Below are positions 1 to 7,255 of a stretch of 12,000 nucleotides of DNA, piece by piece. This DNA comes from CAWHOW01 sp050013795 (lineage in GTDB: Bacteria; Bacteroidota; Bacteroidia; Bacteroidales; CG2-30-32-10). The stretch is taken from positions 1 to 12,000 of the forward strand of contig JBEKEO010000130.1 of NCBI GenBank assembly GCA_050013795.1, written 5' to 3'. Positions within the stretch are counted from its first letter, which is position 1, and each line of letters begins with the position of its first letter. The notes below the pieces were generated by a model, which was given only the letters and a program-made list of their open reading frames with translations, had not been told where the DNA came from and searched no databases. The translations under genes and the position numbers were made by a program.

Positions 1-904
1 AAAGATAATATGTTTTATGACCGGGATTTTCTAAAACAGGCTTGCGTATCCAAAGATTAAATTCTCTTAAAAGCTTATAATTAATTTTGTATTTAGCAGC
101 AAAGCCCACCATATCTTTTATTGATGAATCGACTTTAACATCGCAAGTTGGAATAGGAGGATACAAATCAACTTTTCTTAAATAAAACCCATAAGCTTTG
201 GGATTCGTAATGATCAATTTCAAAGCTATTATCCTGTAAACATATCTGGCAGTTTCGTTATTTAAAAACAGGTCATAATAATTACTGGTTTTTTGTAGTC
301 CCATTTGCTTGCTCAATGAGCCAATGCCAACATTATAAGAGGCCGCAGCAAGAGTCCAGCTTTTATAGATAGAGTAAGCTTCCAAAATACATTTGCAGGC
401 AGCTTCAGTTGATTTCTCAAAATTATAACGCTCATCAATATCCTCGTTGACTTCTAATCCAAATTTAATTGCGCTTTCTTTCATGAACTGCCAGATTCCT
501 GCAGCGCCTGCCGGCGAAACCTGGTTGTTGGTAAATCCGCTTTCGGCAAGAGCAATATATTTAAAGTCGTCAGGAACTGAATATTTTTTTAATATAGGTT
601 CAATAACAGGGAAAAACCTGTTTGCTTTTTTAATTAAAAAAATAGTCTGCGATTGCCAATAAGTATTGATCACAAGCTCTCTGTCAATAGCTTCCCTTAC
701 GTCAAACCTGTTGGTTTCCATTTTCTCGCCGGCAAATTCAATTTTGTCAGGAATATCAACAGCAAAAATTTTATAGTTCTTATAAAAAGCTTTCTGGTAA
801 TCAGAATTATTTGAAGGTTTATTGGTCGAACTGCTGAAAAGGCTAAATAATACCAGCAGAAAAAGAACAGATAATATTACAATAATTATTTTCTTATAAA
901 TCAT
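1..904 (-). CDS. MltD-like membrane-bound lytic transglycosylase, C-terminus cut by window edge
   Basis: 301 residues are visible and the frame is still open at base 1, so the C-terminus (in relatives often LysM repeats) is outside the window. Residues 5-23 form a hydrophobic N-terminal helix, either a signal anchor or an uncleaved signal. The SLT (GH23-type) domain begins near residue 95. It has the catalytic-Glu motif IALAESGF with Glu121, then SPAGAAGIWQFM (130-141), and a later AAASYNVGIG (187-195) matching the AYNxG motif. Such enzymes cleave the MurNAc-GlcNAc bond of peptidoglycan to leave 1,6-anhydro ends, acting in the periplasm. The ATG at 902-904 lies six bases after the stop of the WecA-like gene, so the two are probably co-transcribed. 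The family call is firm; the MltD subtype rests on motif order only. Confidence 0.88.
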   Translation of the reverse strand, partial: MIYKKIIIVILSVLFLLVLFSLFSSSTNKPSNNSDYQKAFYKNYKIFAVDIPDKIEFAGEKMETNRFDVREAIDRELVINTYWQSQTIFLIKKANRFFPVIEPILKKYSVPDDFKYIALAESGFTNNQVSPAGAAGIWQFMKESAIKFGLEVNEDIDERYNFEKSTEAACKCILEAYSIYKSWTLAAASYNVGIGSLSKQMGLQKTSNYYDLFLNNETARYVYRIIALKLIITNPKAYGFYLRKVDLYPPIPTCDVKVDSSIKDMVGFAAKYKINYKLLREFNLWIRKPVLENPGHKTYYL

Positions 905-910
905 AATTGA

Positions 911-1981
911 TTAATTCTTTTGTGCGTTTTTATTTGCTATTGAAAAAAGAACAACAAATAAAGAAAACAAATATAATATGTAAAGGAATATACAAAGGTA
1001 ATTCCAGTGATGAATAACATTGAATGCGATAAATGAAAGAATGATAGAACAAGCAGAAATAACAATAAAAAATAAAGCCACCTGTCTGTCAGAAAAGCCC
1101 AGATATGATATATGATGCGAGATGTGGTCTTTCCCGCCAATAAAAGGTGATTTCCCTTTTCTTATTCTTTTTATAACAACTGTTGTTGTATCAATAATAG
1201 GAATAGAAAAAACAAGTGCGGAAGTAATAACCTGCCTTGACCATATTTCAACTCCGCCTGCTGCTTGCTTATTCCAGAAATAAATAATGCCGATTGCGGC
1301 TAAGAAAGCTCCCAGAAACTGGCTTCCTGTATCACCCATGTAAATAACAGAAGGATGCCAGTTAAACCAAAGAAATCCCAAAAGTGCCGCTAATACCCCT
1401 ATCAATACGAATAAATCAGTATTTTTAAAATCATTAACATAAAATAAATTGATAATTGCAGTAAGAATAATTGAAATTGAAACTATCGAGCTTATAGCAT
1501 CCATATTGTCTATCATATTGATGGAATTCATTATCCCCACCACCCAAATAATAGTTATGGCATAATTCAGGTATTCGTTTCCAAAAAGATGGATATATAC
1601 GTTAGTTGAAATCAATATAATGCCACATGTAATTTGGGAAAACAATTTAATCAATGGTTTTGTATTATAGGCATCATCAAATAAGCCCATAAGAAAACCA
1701 AGTGTTGATGCAAAAAGAACGCCTATAAATGGCAGATTAAGAAAATAAGTTCTCACATCAAAGAAAAAAGGATATGCAATAATTGACAGCAGGAAAATAA
1801 TGTAAAAAGAAATCCCGCCAATTGCAGGCTTAGATTCAGTTCCCCATCTGATTATCGTTTCTTCCTTGTTTCTTATTCCTAATGTTTTAATAAATTTAAG
1901 AAATAATGAGTTAATCAGGAAAGAAAATACCAGGCAAACAACAAAGAAAACACAAAATTCAATTATAAATATTGAAGGCAT
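911..1981 (-). CDS. WecA/MraY-family polyprenyl-phosphate sugar-1-phosphate transferase
   Basis: Integral membrane protein of 356 residues from the chosen start, with about ten hydrophobic segments. Family motifs appear in order: KPAIGGISFY (51-60), the DD pair in GLFDDAYN (Asp102, Asp103), NMIDNMD (155-161), YMGDTGSQFLG (214-224) and KDHISHH (284-290). The family transfers a sugar-1-phosphate, commonly GlcNAc-1-phosphate, from a UDP-sugar to undecaprenyl phosphate at the cytoplasmic membrane, the first step of O-antigen, enterobacterial common antigen or capsule synthesis. The frame stays open up to an ATG at 2119, but a TAnnTTTG box at 2008-2015 lies inside that extension and the added 46 residues do not resemble the family. 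I therefore place the start at the ATG at 1979-1981. The sugar donor cannot be read from sequence. The lytic transglycosylase gene follows six bases downstream. Confidence 0.9.
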   Translation of the reverse strand: MPSIFIIEFCVFFVVCLVFSFLINSLFLKFIKTLGIRNKEETIIRWGTESKPAIGGISFYIIFLLSIIAYPFFFDVRTYFLNLPFIGVLFASTLGFLMGLFDDAYNTKPLIKLFSQITCGIILISTNVYIHLFGNEYLNYAITIIWVVGIMNSINMIDNMDAISSIVSISIILTAIINLFYVNDFKNTDLFVLIGVLAALLGFLWFNWHPSVIYMGDTGSQFLGAFLAAIGIIYFWNKQAAGGVEIWSRQVITSALVFSIPIIDTTTVVIKRIRKGKSPFIGGKDHISHHISYLGFSDRQVALFFIVISACSIILSFIAFNVIHHWNYLCIFLYILYLFSLFVVLFSIANKNAQKN

Positions 1982-2007
1982 TATGAGTGTTTTTATAAAA
2001 GAGTTTG

Positions 2008-2015
2008 CAAAGGTA
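2008..2015 (-). promoter_or_regulatory. Candidate Bacteroidetes -7 box for the WecA-like gene
   Basis: Minus-strand TACCTTTG matches the Bacteroidetes -7 consensus TAnnTTTG exactly. It is about 26 bases upstream of the ATG at 1981, giving a predicted leader of roughly 20 bases. I see no convincing -33 TTG at the usual distance. The box argues against the longer ORF start at 2119. Confidence 0.55.
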
Positions 2016-2099
2016 CAAACTTTTATTAAATGGGTCTTAAGATCCTTCAGGAAAATATGTAATGTGTTGATTGGTAAGATGCTATTGAAGGATATAACT

Positions 2100-2246
2100 T
2101 GGCAAGCCCGGGCTTTCATTTGGCAAGTCCGACATCGGATTAAGGAAGTCCGACATGTAACCTAGCAAGTCTGACATCTGATTCGGTCAATCGGACATCC
2201 GACTTGGCAAATCAGATATCCGTCTTAACGAGTCAGAAACCGGATA
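2100..2246. repeat. Degenerate 21-bp tandem repeat array, seven units
   Basis: Seven consecutive 21-bp units start at 2100, 2121, 2142, 2163, 2184, 2205 and 2226. The shared core, read on the plus strand, is close to CAAGTCCGACATCGGATT. The best units contain a small palindrome: TCCGA-CA-TCGGA in the second and TCGGA-CA-TCCGA in the fifth. The units differ at many positions, so the array is old or under relaxed selection, yet its 21-bp spacing is exact. Short similar stretches ending ATATAACTT flank it (2092-2100 and 2253-2261). It lies between the rmlC stop and the WecA-like promoter. It is more GC-rich than its surroundings and I see no ORF in it. Confidence 0.8.
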
Positions 2247-2294
2247 AGGAAAATATAACTTATTACAGGGAATATGATAAAACTAATGCAAGCT

Positions 2295-2837
2295 TTAAAA
2301 CTTAGTATTCAAATCTTTAAAAAGAGGAGCAATTTGATCTTTCGGAGAAACAAGTGGGTCTTTGATCCCCCAGTCAATGTTTAAATCAGGGTCATTCCAG
2401 CGTATGGAACCTTCGGATTTTTTATTATATGTTTGAGTACACTTATAGGAGAAGATTGTACTATTTTCCAATGATAAGAATCCATGAGCAAACCCAGATG
2501 GTATCCAAAACATGGTCTTGTTTTCTTCGGAAAGAATAATAGAAAAATATTTTCCGTAAGTAGGAGAATTTTTCCGAATATCAACAGCAACATCTAAAAC
2601 AGAACCTTTTATCACGCTTAGAAGCTTCCCCTGGGCAAACGGGGGATTCTGGAAATGCAGTCCGCGTAAAATTCCTTTAGCTGAAAGGGATTGATTATCC
2701 TGCACAAATTCAGCATCAATACCCATTTGTATAAAATTTTCTTTATTGTATGATTCAAAAAAATATCCGCGGGCATCATAAAATACATCAGGTTGAATAA
2801 TTAATAATTCAGGAATGAATGATTTTTTAATTATCAT
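2295..2837 (-). CDS. rfbC: dTDP-4-dehydrorhamnose 3,5-epimerase (RmlC/RfbC)
   Basis: 180 residues, the normal length for the family, forming a single cupin domain. It catalyses double epimerisation at C3 and C5 of dTDP-4-keto-6-deoxyglucose in the cytoplasm, the third step of dTDP-L-rhamnose synthesis. Visible signatures are FVQDNQSLSAKGILRGLHFQ (44-63) with the catalytic His61, Lys71 in the next strand, the turn GSVLDVAVDIRKNSPTYG (78-95), IPSGFAHGF (112-120) and YKCTQTY (131-137) with the catalytic Tyr131. Asp167 in SPKD likely completes the His-Asp dyad. The gene starts 17 bases after the Wzc-like C-terminal reading frame and is probably in the same transcript. rmlA, rmlB and rmlD are not in this window. 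A related 3-epimerase making another dTDP-sugar cannot be excluded. Confidence 0.93.
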   Translation of the reverse strand: MIIKKSFIPELLIIQPDVFYDARGYFFESYNKENFIQMGIDAEFVQDNQSLSAKGILRGLHFQNPPFAQGKLLSVIKGSVLDVAVDIRKNSPTYGKYFSIILSEENKTMFWIPSGFAHGFLSLENSTIFSYKCTQTYNKKSEGSIRWNDPDLNIDWGIKDPLVSPKDQIAPLFKDLNTKF

Positions 2838-2854
2838 GTAGAAAATTATCAGAA

Positions 2855-3280
2855 TTATGATTTGTGAGAAATAATTTTCATAATAAAATCAGAAACCCTA
2901 TCCAGGAAAAACTTTTTCTTAACAGGCATTAAATGGTCTTCATCATAATAGCCATATCCATAACCATAAGCATATCCGTAGCCGTAACCATATCCAGAGC
3001 CCGAAGAGCCTTTACCATAACTATAACCCGAATATTGTGATTCTACAGCGTTAAGCACTATTGCCAACTTTTTAATACCGTTTTCATTAATTAACCGGTC
3101 AATGTTTTGAACAAACATTCTTTTGGAATGATTGGCTTTAAAAACATAAATAGGATAATCAGCAATAAGCATTGGTTGCATTCCATCTGTAACTATTCCA
3201 ACAGGAGGGCAATCTAAAAGGATATAATCATAAGTTGTTTTAAGGTATTCAATAAGTTCTGACATTCTTTTATTTAACAT
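2855..3280 (-). CDS. C-terminal fragment of Wzc-like tyrosine kinase (Walker B and Tyr-rich tail)
   Basis: This is the distal part of the kinase gene whose first part ends at 3342, and not a separate gene. The same frame reads upstream of the ATG, from about 3355, as YIRHSIIDNLDFITAGPVPP and then NPSEL, the conserved BY-kinase stretch before this segment. Visible parts are Walker B YDYILLDCPP (17-26), the VTDG turn, and a Tyr-rich tail at 83-112 with 12 Tyr in 30 residues (including GYGYGYGYAYGYGYGYY). In BY-kinases such a tail is autophosphorylated. The final residues are basic and hydrophobic. Expression of this piece alone from the internal ATG is possible but would lack any nucleotide P-loop. 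See the break at 3342-3355. Confidence 0.8.
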   Translation of the reverse strand: MLNKRMSELIEYLKTTYDYILLDCPPVGIVTDGMQPMLIADYPIYVFKANHSKRMFVQNIDRLINENGIKKLAIVLNAVESQYSGYSYGKGSSGSGYGYGYGYAYGYGYGYYDEDHLMPVKKKFFLDRVSDFIMKIISHKS

Positions 3281-3341
3281 TAACTCTGACGGATTGGGAG
3301 GTACTGGCCCGGCAGTAATAAAATCAAGATTATCTATAATA

Positions 3342-3355
3342 CTATGGCGGATATA
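3342..3355 (-). other. Junction of an internal deletion and frame change in the Wzc-like gene
   Basis: The upstream frame reads GIIAFSDKKIYPP and ends with TAG at 3342-3344. The downstream frame resumes as YIRHSIIDNLDF from 3355. In intact Bacteroidetes relatives (from memory) roughly 35-45 residues separate these two points, including the Walker A' motif of type LLIDxDxR that BY-kinases need. That segment is absent here and the two sides are in different frames. A one-base indel alone cannot explain this, because the missing residues are not encoded in any frame across the junction. Confidence 0.75.
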
Positions 3356-5210
3356 TTTTCTTATCAGAGAAGGCTATAATACCAGCAAGATTAATAGATA
3401 TAAATGTTTTCCCTTCACCTGATATAGTTGAAGTAACTGCAATTACTTTTGAACCTGGTTCATTGGAAATAAACTGAAGGTTTGTTCTGACAGATCTTAA
3501 CGCTTCAGCAATTAATGATTTCGGTTTTTTGTCAACAATAAGCTGGGAAACTGGAATTTCTCTCTTATATTTTGGAATAATTCCCAAAACAGGAGCATCT
3601 GTATATTTAACAACATCATTAATATTAGTGATTTCGTTAAAAAACAAATAACGGAAAAGGATTAATCCAAAACCCAGAAACAATGCTATTAATATACTTC
3701 CAAAGAATATCAATCTTCTTCTGGGAGATATTGGGTCTTTTGGAACAGAACCTCTTTCGAGAACAACTATTTCAGAAACATAACCGGCTCTGGCAATCTG
3801 GTATTCTGCTTTTTTATCAATAAGCTTATTGTAAAATTGCTCATTAATACTGTACATTCTTTGAAGACGGCTAAGTTCAAATGTATTATATTTCTCTTTT
3901 GGAGAAAAAGCTGTTCCTTGATAATCGTCCAGAAATTTACTTAATTTAACTTTTCGTGAATTAAGGTTAGCTTTTAAAGTATGAATGCTTTCAATAAGTA
4001 ATTTTTTCTGTATTTCAATCTGATAATTTATAGCTTCAATTTGTGCACTGTTTTTTGTTACCTCATATAATAATTGTTCTTTCTTTAATAATTGGTCCTG
4101 AAGAGAATTTAGAAAACCCGTGATACTTCCCTGAAATTCACTGCCTGCGACAATGGCAATAAGTTTATAAATATCAATATCTTTATCCTTAAGGCTTTGT
4201 TCAACTTCCGATAATAAACTTTCCTGAAGTTCAATATTTACGATTTGATTCTGAAAATCATTTACTCTTGAGTAAATGCTTGGAAGCGGTTCCGAAACGG
4301 AAGAATCTATTTTGTATGATTTTTTAAAATTATCCAAATCCATTTCCGATTTAAATAAAGTATCGTAAACCACTTTAAGCTGTTTGTCAATAAACTCAAG
4401 AACACTATTTGCACTTTCAGCCTTTTTTGCCACACCATAGGTTTTATATTCTTCTACAATAGCATTAACAATATCATGTGCCTTATCTGGATTGCGGTCT
4501 TGAATTGTTATTTGAATTGTTTTAGCCTCATCACTTAATGGTGTTATTGTAAGTTCAGCAGCATAAGTGGAAACAATATTATCAGGGTTATTCAATATGA
4601 AATAATAAGAATTTTGATTTAAAATACCATCATTATTTTCAACATTATTCGGATCTTTCAGTTTAATATTTAATTCAGCTTCTGGTATTTCAGCTTTTTG
4701 AGACAAATTATATTCTTTTTCAAATTTTGATGAGCCTGGCTTTGAATAAGAAAGAATATATTTATTAGTATTAAATTTTATATAAATCGGAATCCCATAA
4801 ATGGAGGGGTTTTTAATATTTGCATCAACGACATAGGGCGCGCTTTCATTCCATTGTTCATTAGAAAGAATACGTCCTTCTTTATAATAACTTATCGAGA
4901 ACGGAAGTTTAGAAAAAACCTGTCCTAAAAAGACACCTGAACTGATAAACTCCCGGGCTTTTTCTAAATCATTTTGCCCTTCAACGACATCCTTTGTTTC
5001 TAGAATTTTTGAAACATTTTCTTCATTTGAACTTATTTGAATTACGGCTCTAGTTGAATAAACAGGTTGTGTATATCTTAAATAGAGAAATGAACTTATA
5101 GCTGCTATTCCTAAAAAAAGAATGATATAAATAAGGCATTTCTTAGTAATAAATAAGAATAACTTAATATCTAATTCATCATTAATATTAGATATTTTCT
5201 TAGTTGCCAT
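3342..5210 (-). CDS. Wzc-like polysaccharide co-polymerase / BY-kinase, N-terminal part
   Basis: 622 residues before a premature TAG. Residues 24-44 are the first membrane helix and begin the Wzz domain. A long coiled-coil-rich periplasmic region follows (about 260-480), then PKDPISP (490-496) and the second membrane helix (about 500-524), the classic PCP-2 layout. A cytoplasmic kinase domain begins after it, with EALRSVRTNLQF (569-580) and the Walker A TSTISGEGKT (593-602). The frame ends about 20 residues later, before Walker A'. Intact proteins set polysaccharide chain length and cycle by tyrosine autophosphorylation, contacting the outer-membrane Wza protein. The ATG at 5208-5210 is five bases after the Wza-like stop, so the two are translationally close. 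The chain-length domain is complete, but kinase activity should be lost. Confidence 0.9.
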   Translation of the reverse strand: MATKKISNINDELDIKLFLFITKKCLIYIILFLGIAAISSFLYLRYTQPVYSTRAVIQISSNEENVSKILETKDVVEGQNDLEKAREFISSGVFLGQVFSKLPFSISYYKEGRILSNEQWNESAPYVVDANIKNPSIYGIPIYIKFNTNKYILSYSKPGSSKFEKEYNLSQKAEIPEAELNIKLKDPNNVENNDGILNQNSYYFILNNPDNIVSTYAAELTITPLSDEAKTIQITIQDRNPDKAHDIVNAIVEEYKTYGVAKKAESANSVLEFIDKQLKVVYDTLFKSEMDLDNFKKSYKIDSSVSEPLPSIYSRVNDFQNQIVNIELQESLLSEVEQSLKDKDIDIYKLIAIVAGSEFQGSITGFLNSLQDQLLKKEQLLYEVTKNSAQIEAINYQIEIQKKLLIESIHTLKANLNSRKVKLSKFLDDYQGTAFSPKEKYNTFELSRLQRMYSINEQFYNKLIDKKAEYQIARAGYVSEIVVLERGSVPKDPISPRRRLIFFGSILIALFLGFGLILFRYLFFNEITNINDVVKYTDAPVLGIIPKYKREIPVSQLIVDKKPKSLIAEALRSVRTNLQFISNEPGSKVIAVTSTISGEGKTFISINLAGIIAFSDKKIYPP

Positions 5211-5215
5211 CTTTT

Positions 5216-6004
5216 TTATTTTTTAACTGTATTGAAAATTAATAATATCATTGAAACTAAAGTCAAATAAGGCGTGATTACAGTCAAGAATTTCTCTGTG
5301 TAATTATTTTTAGGCTTAATAATAATAATGTCATTGGCCTGCAAAATCAGATTGGCTTTCTTCATTCCATCTAAGGTTGATAAATCGATCAGAAAAACCT
5401 GAGGATTTTTTAAATCACCTCTAATAAGTTTAATATTATATGCTTTTCCCCCCTCAATTCCACCGGCAGAAGCTAACGCTTCAAATAGGGTAGTATTGGG
5501 GTTTGCTAGTGTGATTACTGATGCAGATCCTGATGTTGTGCCTTTCCCAAATACAATAACCCTCATATTGCTGACTTCTATTTGAACGAATGGATTATTA
5601 TAATATTTGGAGTACATATCTTCCAGTAATTTTTCAGCTTCTCTAATACTGTATCCACTAAGTTTTACTCTTCCAAATACAGGTAATTTAACGGTTCCGT
5701 CATATTCAATCGTATAAGCGGCGCCAGATCCTCCGCCAATAGTTGTGCCAATATTAGAGGTTCCTGTAGTACTACCGGCCGATGAAATAGGATTTATTAA
5801 ATTTTCTCCATTATTGGTTGAAAGGTGGAAAGTGATTTTATCAAAAGGTGCTAATTTATATTCCTGAACACCTTGTTCTTGAGTGAAATCGGAATATTTA
5901 AAATCACGTCCAGTGCGAAGCATTTGACTGGGAGCAAAAATCTTACAGGAAGTTATTAAAAACAATAAAGATATAACTGGAATAAGTTTTCTCATCTTAC
6001 GCAT
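5216..6004 (-). CDS. Wza-like polysaccharide export lipoprotein (Poly_export/SLBB)
   Basis: 262 residues. The signal peptide ends in the lipobox LITSC, so Cys20 would be lipidated and the protein placed in the outer membrane. The Poly_export domain spans about 48-145, beginning YKLAPFDKITFHL and containing the strand YDGTVKLPVFGRVKLSGYSI (101-120); a Gly/Ser/Thr-rich insertion lies at 73-96. One SLBB-type domain follows (about 147-230). Residues 239-258 are a hydrophobic helix, as in Bacteroidetes relatives. It is shorter than E. coli Wza (about 380), which is usual for this phylum. It should form the export channel working with the Wzc-like protein encoded next. A second in-frame ATG at 5993-5995 also gives a good signal peptide and would suit the close promoter better. 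Confidence 0.9.
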   Translation of the reverse strand: MRKMRKLIPVISLLFLITSCKIFAPSQMLRTGRDFKYSDFTQEQGVQEYKLAPFDKITFHLSTNNGENLINPISSAGSTTGTSNIGTTIGGGSGAAYTIEYDGTVKLPVFGRVKLSGYSIREAEKLLEDMYSKYYNNPFVQIEVSNMRVIVFGKGTTSGSASVITLANPNTTLFEALASAGGIEGGKAYNIKLIRGDLKNPQVFLIDLSTLDGMKKANLILQANDIIIIKPKNNYTEKFLTVITPYLTLVSMILLIFNTVKK

Positions 6005-6014
6005 TTTGAATCAA

Positions 6015-6022
6015 CAAAGGTA
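6015..6022 (-). promoter_or_regulatory. Candidate Bacteroidetes -7 box for the wza-wzc-rfbC unit
   Basis: Minus-strand TACCTTTG is an exact match to TAnnTTTG. It lies in the 60-bp gap between the glycosyltransferase stop and the Wza-like start. Its predicted transcription start is only about 6 bases before the ATG at 6004 and about 15 before the next in-frame ATG at 5995. No clear -33 element is seen. If real, export genes can be transcribed independently of the damaged glycosyltransferase gene upstream. Confidence 0.55.
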
Positions 6023-6064
6023 AAAAAGTTTAATCAACTACTCTTTTAATACGAAAGAAACAGA

Positions 6065-6346
6065 TTATTGTTTCAAAAGTTTGAAGTATAAGTTTCTAGT
6101 GTCATTTATAAGGCGAGTATAATGAAATTTCTCTCTGACATGATTCCAACTATTAATTGACAATTGTGTTCTCAACTTATCCTCATTGATTAAGGACAAT
6201 AAATTTTCAGAAAAACCTGGCAAGTTATTATTGTCGGAAAGAAGAGCCGTTTCTCCTGGAATCACAACATTTTCAATTCCTCCAACGTTAGTAGAAATAA
6301 TGGGCTTGCTTCCTGCTTGTGCTTCAATTAGACTTACAGGAGTCCC
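6065..6346 (-). pseudogene. Severed C-terminal part of the GT4 glycosyltransferase
   Basis: The frame continues directly from the upstream stop with GTPVSLIEAQAGSKPII, then STNVGGIENVVIPGETALL and ends LYFKLLKQ. This is the normal GT4 C-terminus: the second Glu of EX7E, the nucleotide-binding TNVGG and the closing helix. There is no ATG early in the segment; a GTG at 6263-6265 could start a 66-residue piece but would omit the active-site part. No bases are gained or lost relative to the expected frame, so a single GAA to TAA change accounts for the interruption. Confidence 0.85.
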
Positions 6347-7252
6347 TTAATTCAGAGAAGACAATGCCACTATGTCTACCCCTGCAATAACTATATCCAC
6401 CTCTTTTATCCAAGAAGTAAAAGTGATAAGATTTTTATTTGATTCTTTGATATTATCTGTAAAAGACAACTCCAATTCTGTTGCCTTTTCTTGAATCGTT
6501 TGTCTGCTTTCACCGTCACCTACAATAAAAATTCTTAAAGACTTGCTTATTCTTGGTAATATATTTTTAATTGCATTAAGAAAAAGCTCATGATTTTTGA
6601 TAGGAACAAGTCGTCCGATTATTGCAATTGCAATCTCATCATCAGAGATATTATATTCCTTTCTAAATTTTTCGCGTTTTTCGCTTGTATTCTCTTGAAA
6701 ACGTGTAAGGTCAAATCCTAGTGGAATAACGCTGATTTTATTTTCAGGGCAAATATTGTATTTGTGAGCCAGATCAAATTTTTGAATCTCTGAAATTGCA
6801 ATTATTGTTGAACTTTTCTTAGCTAGGTAACGTTCAATGTTCTTATAAAATGCGGAGGAAGTCTTACTAAAATATGCATCAAAAACATGTCCATGAAAAG
6901 TATGAATAATAACAGGTACTTTTAGATTATATGCAGCTATTCTGCCCAAAGCTCCTGCCTTAGAAGCATGTGTGTGAACAATGTCGGGTTTGAATTCTTT
7001 AATTATATTTTTAATTTTTTTGTATGCTTTATAATCAAGAATTGGATTTAATGCCCGCTTCATTTCAGGAATAATGATTGGTTCGAGTCCAAGGTTACGG
7101 ACAATAAACTCTGAATTCCCTTCGGTTCCATCAATAGCACCACCAATTAACAACGTTTCAAATTCCGGAGCAAGGTATTTTGTCAGGTAAGCCGCATTGT
7201 ATGTTGGCCCACCCAGATTAAACCTATTTACTATTCTTAAAACTTTTGGCAT
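6347..7252 (-). CDS. GT4-family glycosyltransferase, truncated by an in-frame TAA
   Basis: 301 residues up to the stop at 6347-6349; the same frame continues another 93 codons to the stop at 6065. The N-terminal Rossmann half shows RIVNRFNLGGPTYNAAYLTK (6-25), VHTHASKAGALGRIAA (92-107) and HTFHGHVF (117-124), usual for GT4 enzymes. The C-terminal half has IIGRLVPIKNHELF (211-224) with the donor-phosphate-binding Arg214 and Lys219, then DIVALSSLN followed at once by TAA. The family expects NEG here, so codon 302 would be Glu. Such enzymes add a sugar from a nucleotide donor to a lipid-linked glycan on the cytoplasmic side. Its ATG is three bases after the asnB stop. The product as read lacks the EX7E motif and should be inactive. 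Confidence 0.85.
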   Translation of the reverse strand: MPKVLRIVNRFNLGGPTYNAAYLTKYLAPEFETLLIGGAIDGTEGNSEFIVRNLGLEPIIIPEMKRALNPILDYKAYKKIKNIIKEFKPDIVHTHASKAGALGRIAAYNLKVPVIIHTFHGHVFDAYFSKTSSAFYKNIERYLAKKSSTIIAISEIQKFDLAHKYNICPENKISVIPLGFDLTRFQENTSEKREKFRKEYNISDDEIAIAIIGRLVPIKNHELFLNAIKNILPRISKSLRIFIVGDGESRQTIQEKATELELSFTDNIKESNKNLITFTSWIKEVDIVIAGVDIVALSSLN

Positions 7253-7255
7253 TTT

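Larger units (their letters stand above)
1982..2294. other. Gene-free 313-bp gap between rmlC and the WecA-like gene
   Basis: Contents are the -7 box of the WecA-like gene (2008-2015), the degenerate 21-bp array (2100-2246) and about 48 AT-rich bases after the rmlC stop. I found no hairpin followed by a T-run on the minus strand that would be a clear terminator. The short frames that cross it have no recognisable protein content. Confidence 0.7.

Noticed and set aside
1866..2165. 99-residue plus-strand frame
   Set aside because: It is antisense to the WecA-like N-terminus and runs into the degenerate repeat array; no family features.
6065..6265. A separate small gene of 66 residues starting at GTG
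   Set aside because: It is in the same frame as the upstream glycosyltransferase and encodes that family's C-terminus, so it is a severed part of that gene.
6347..6349. Stop-codon reassignment or programmed readthrough
   Set aside because: TAA, TAG and TGA all end other intact genes here (for example rfbC, asnB and lpdA), and no recoding signal is visible next to this codon.
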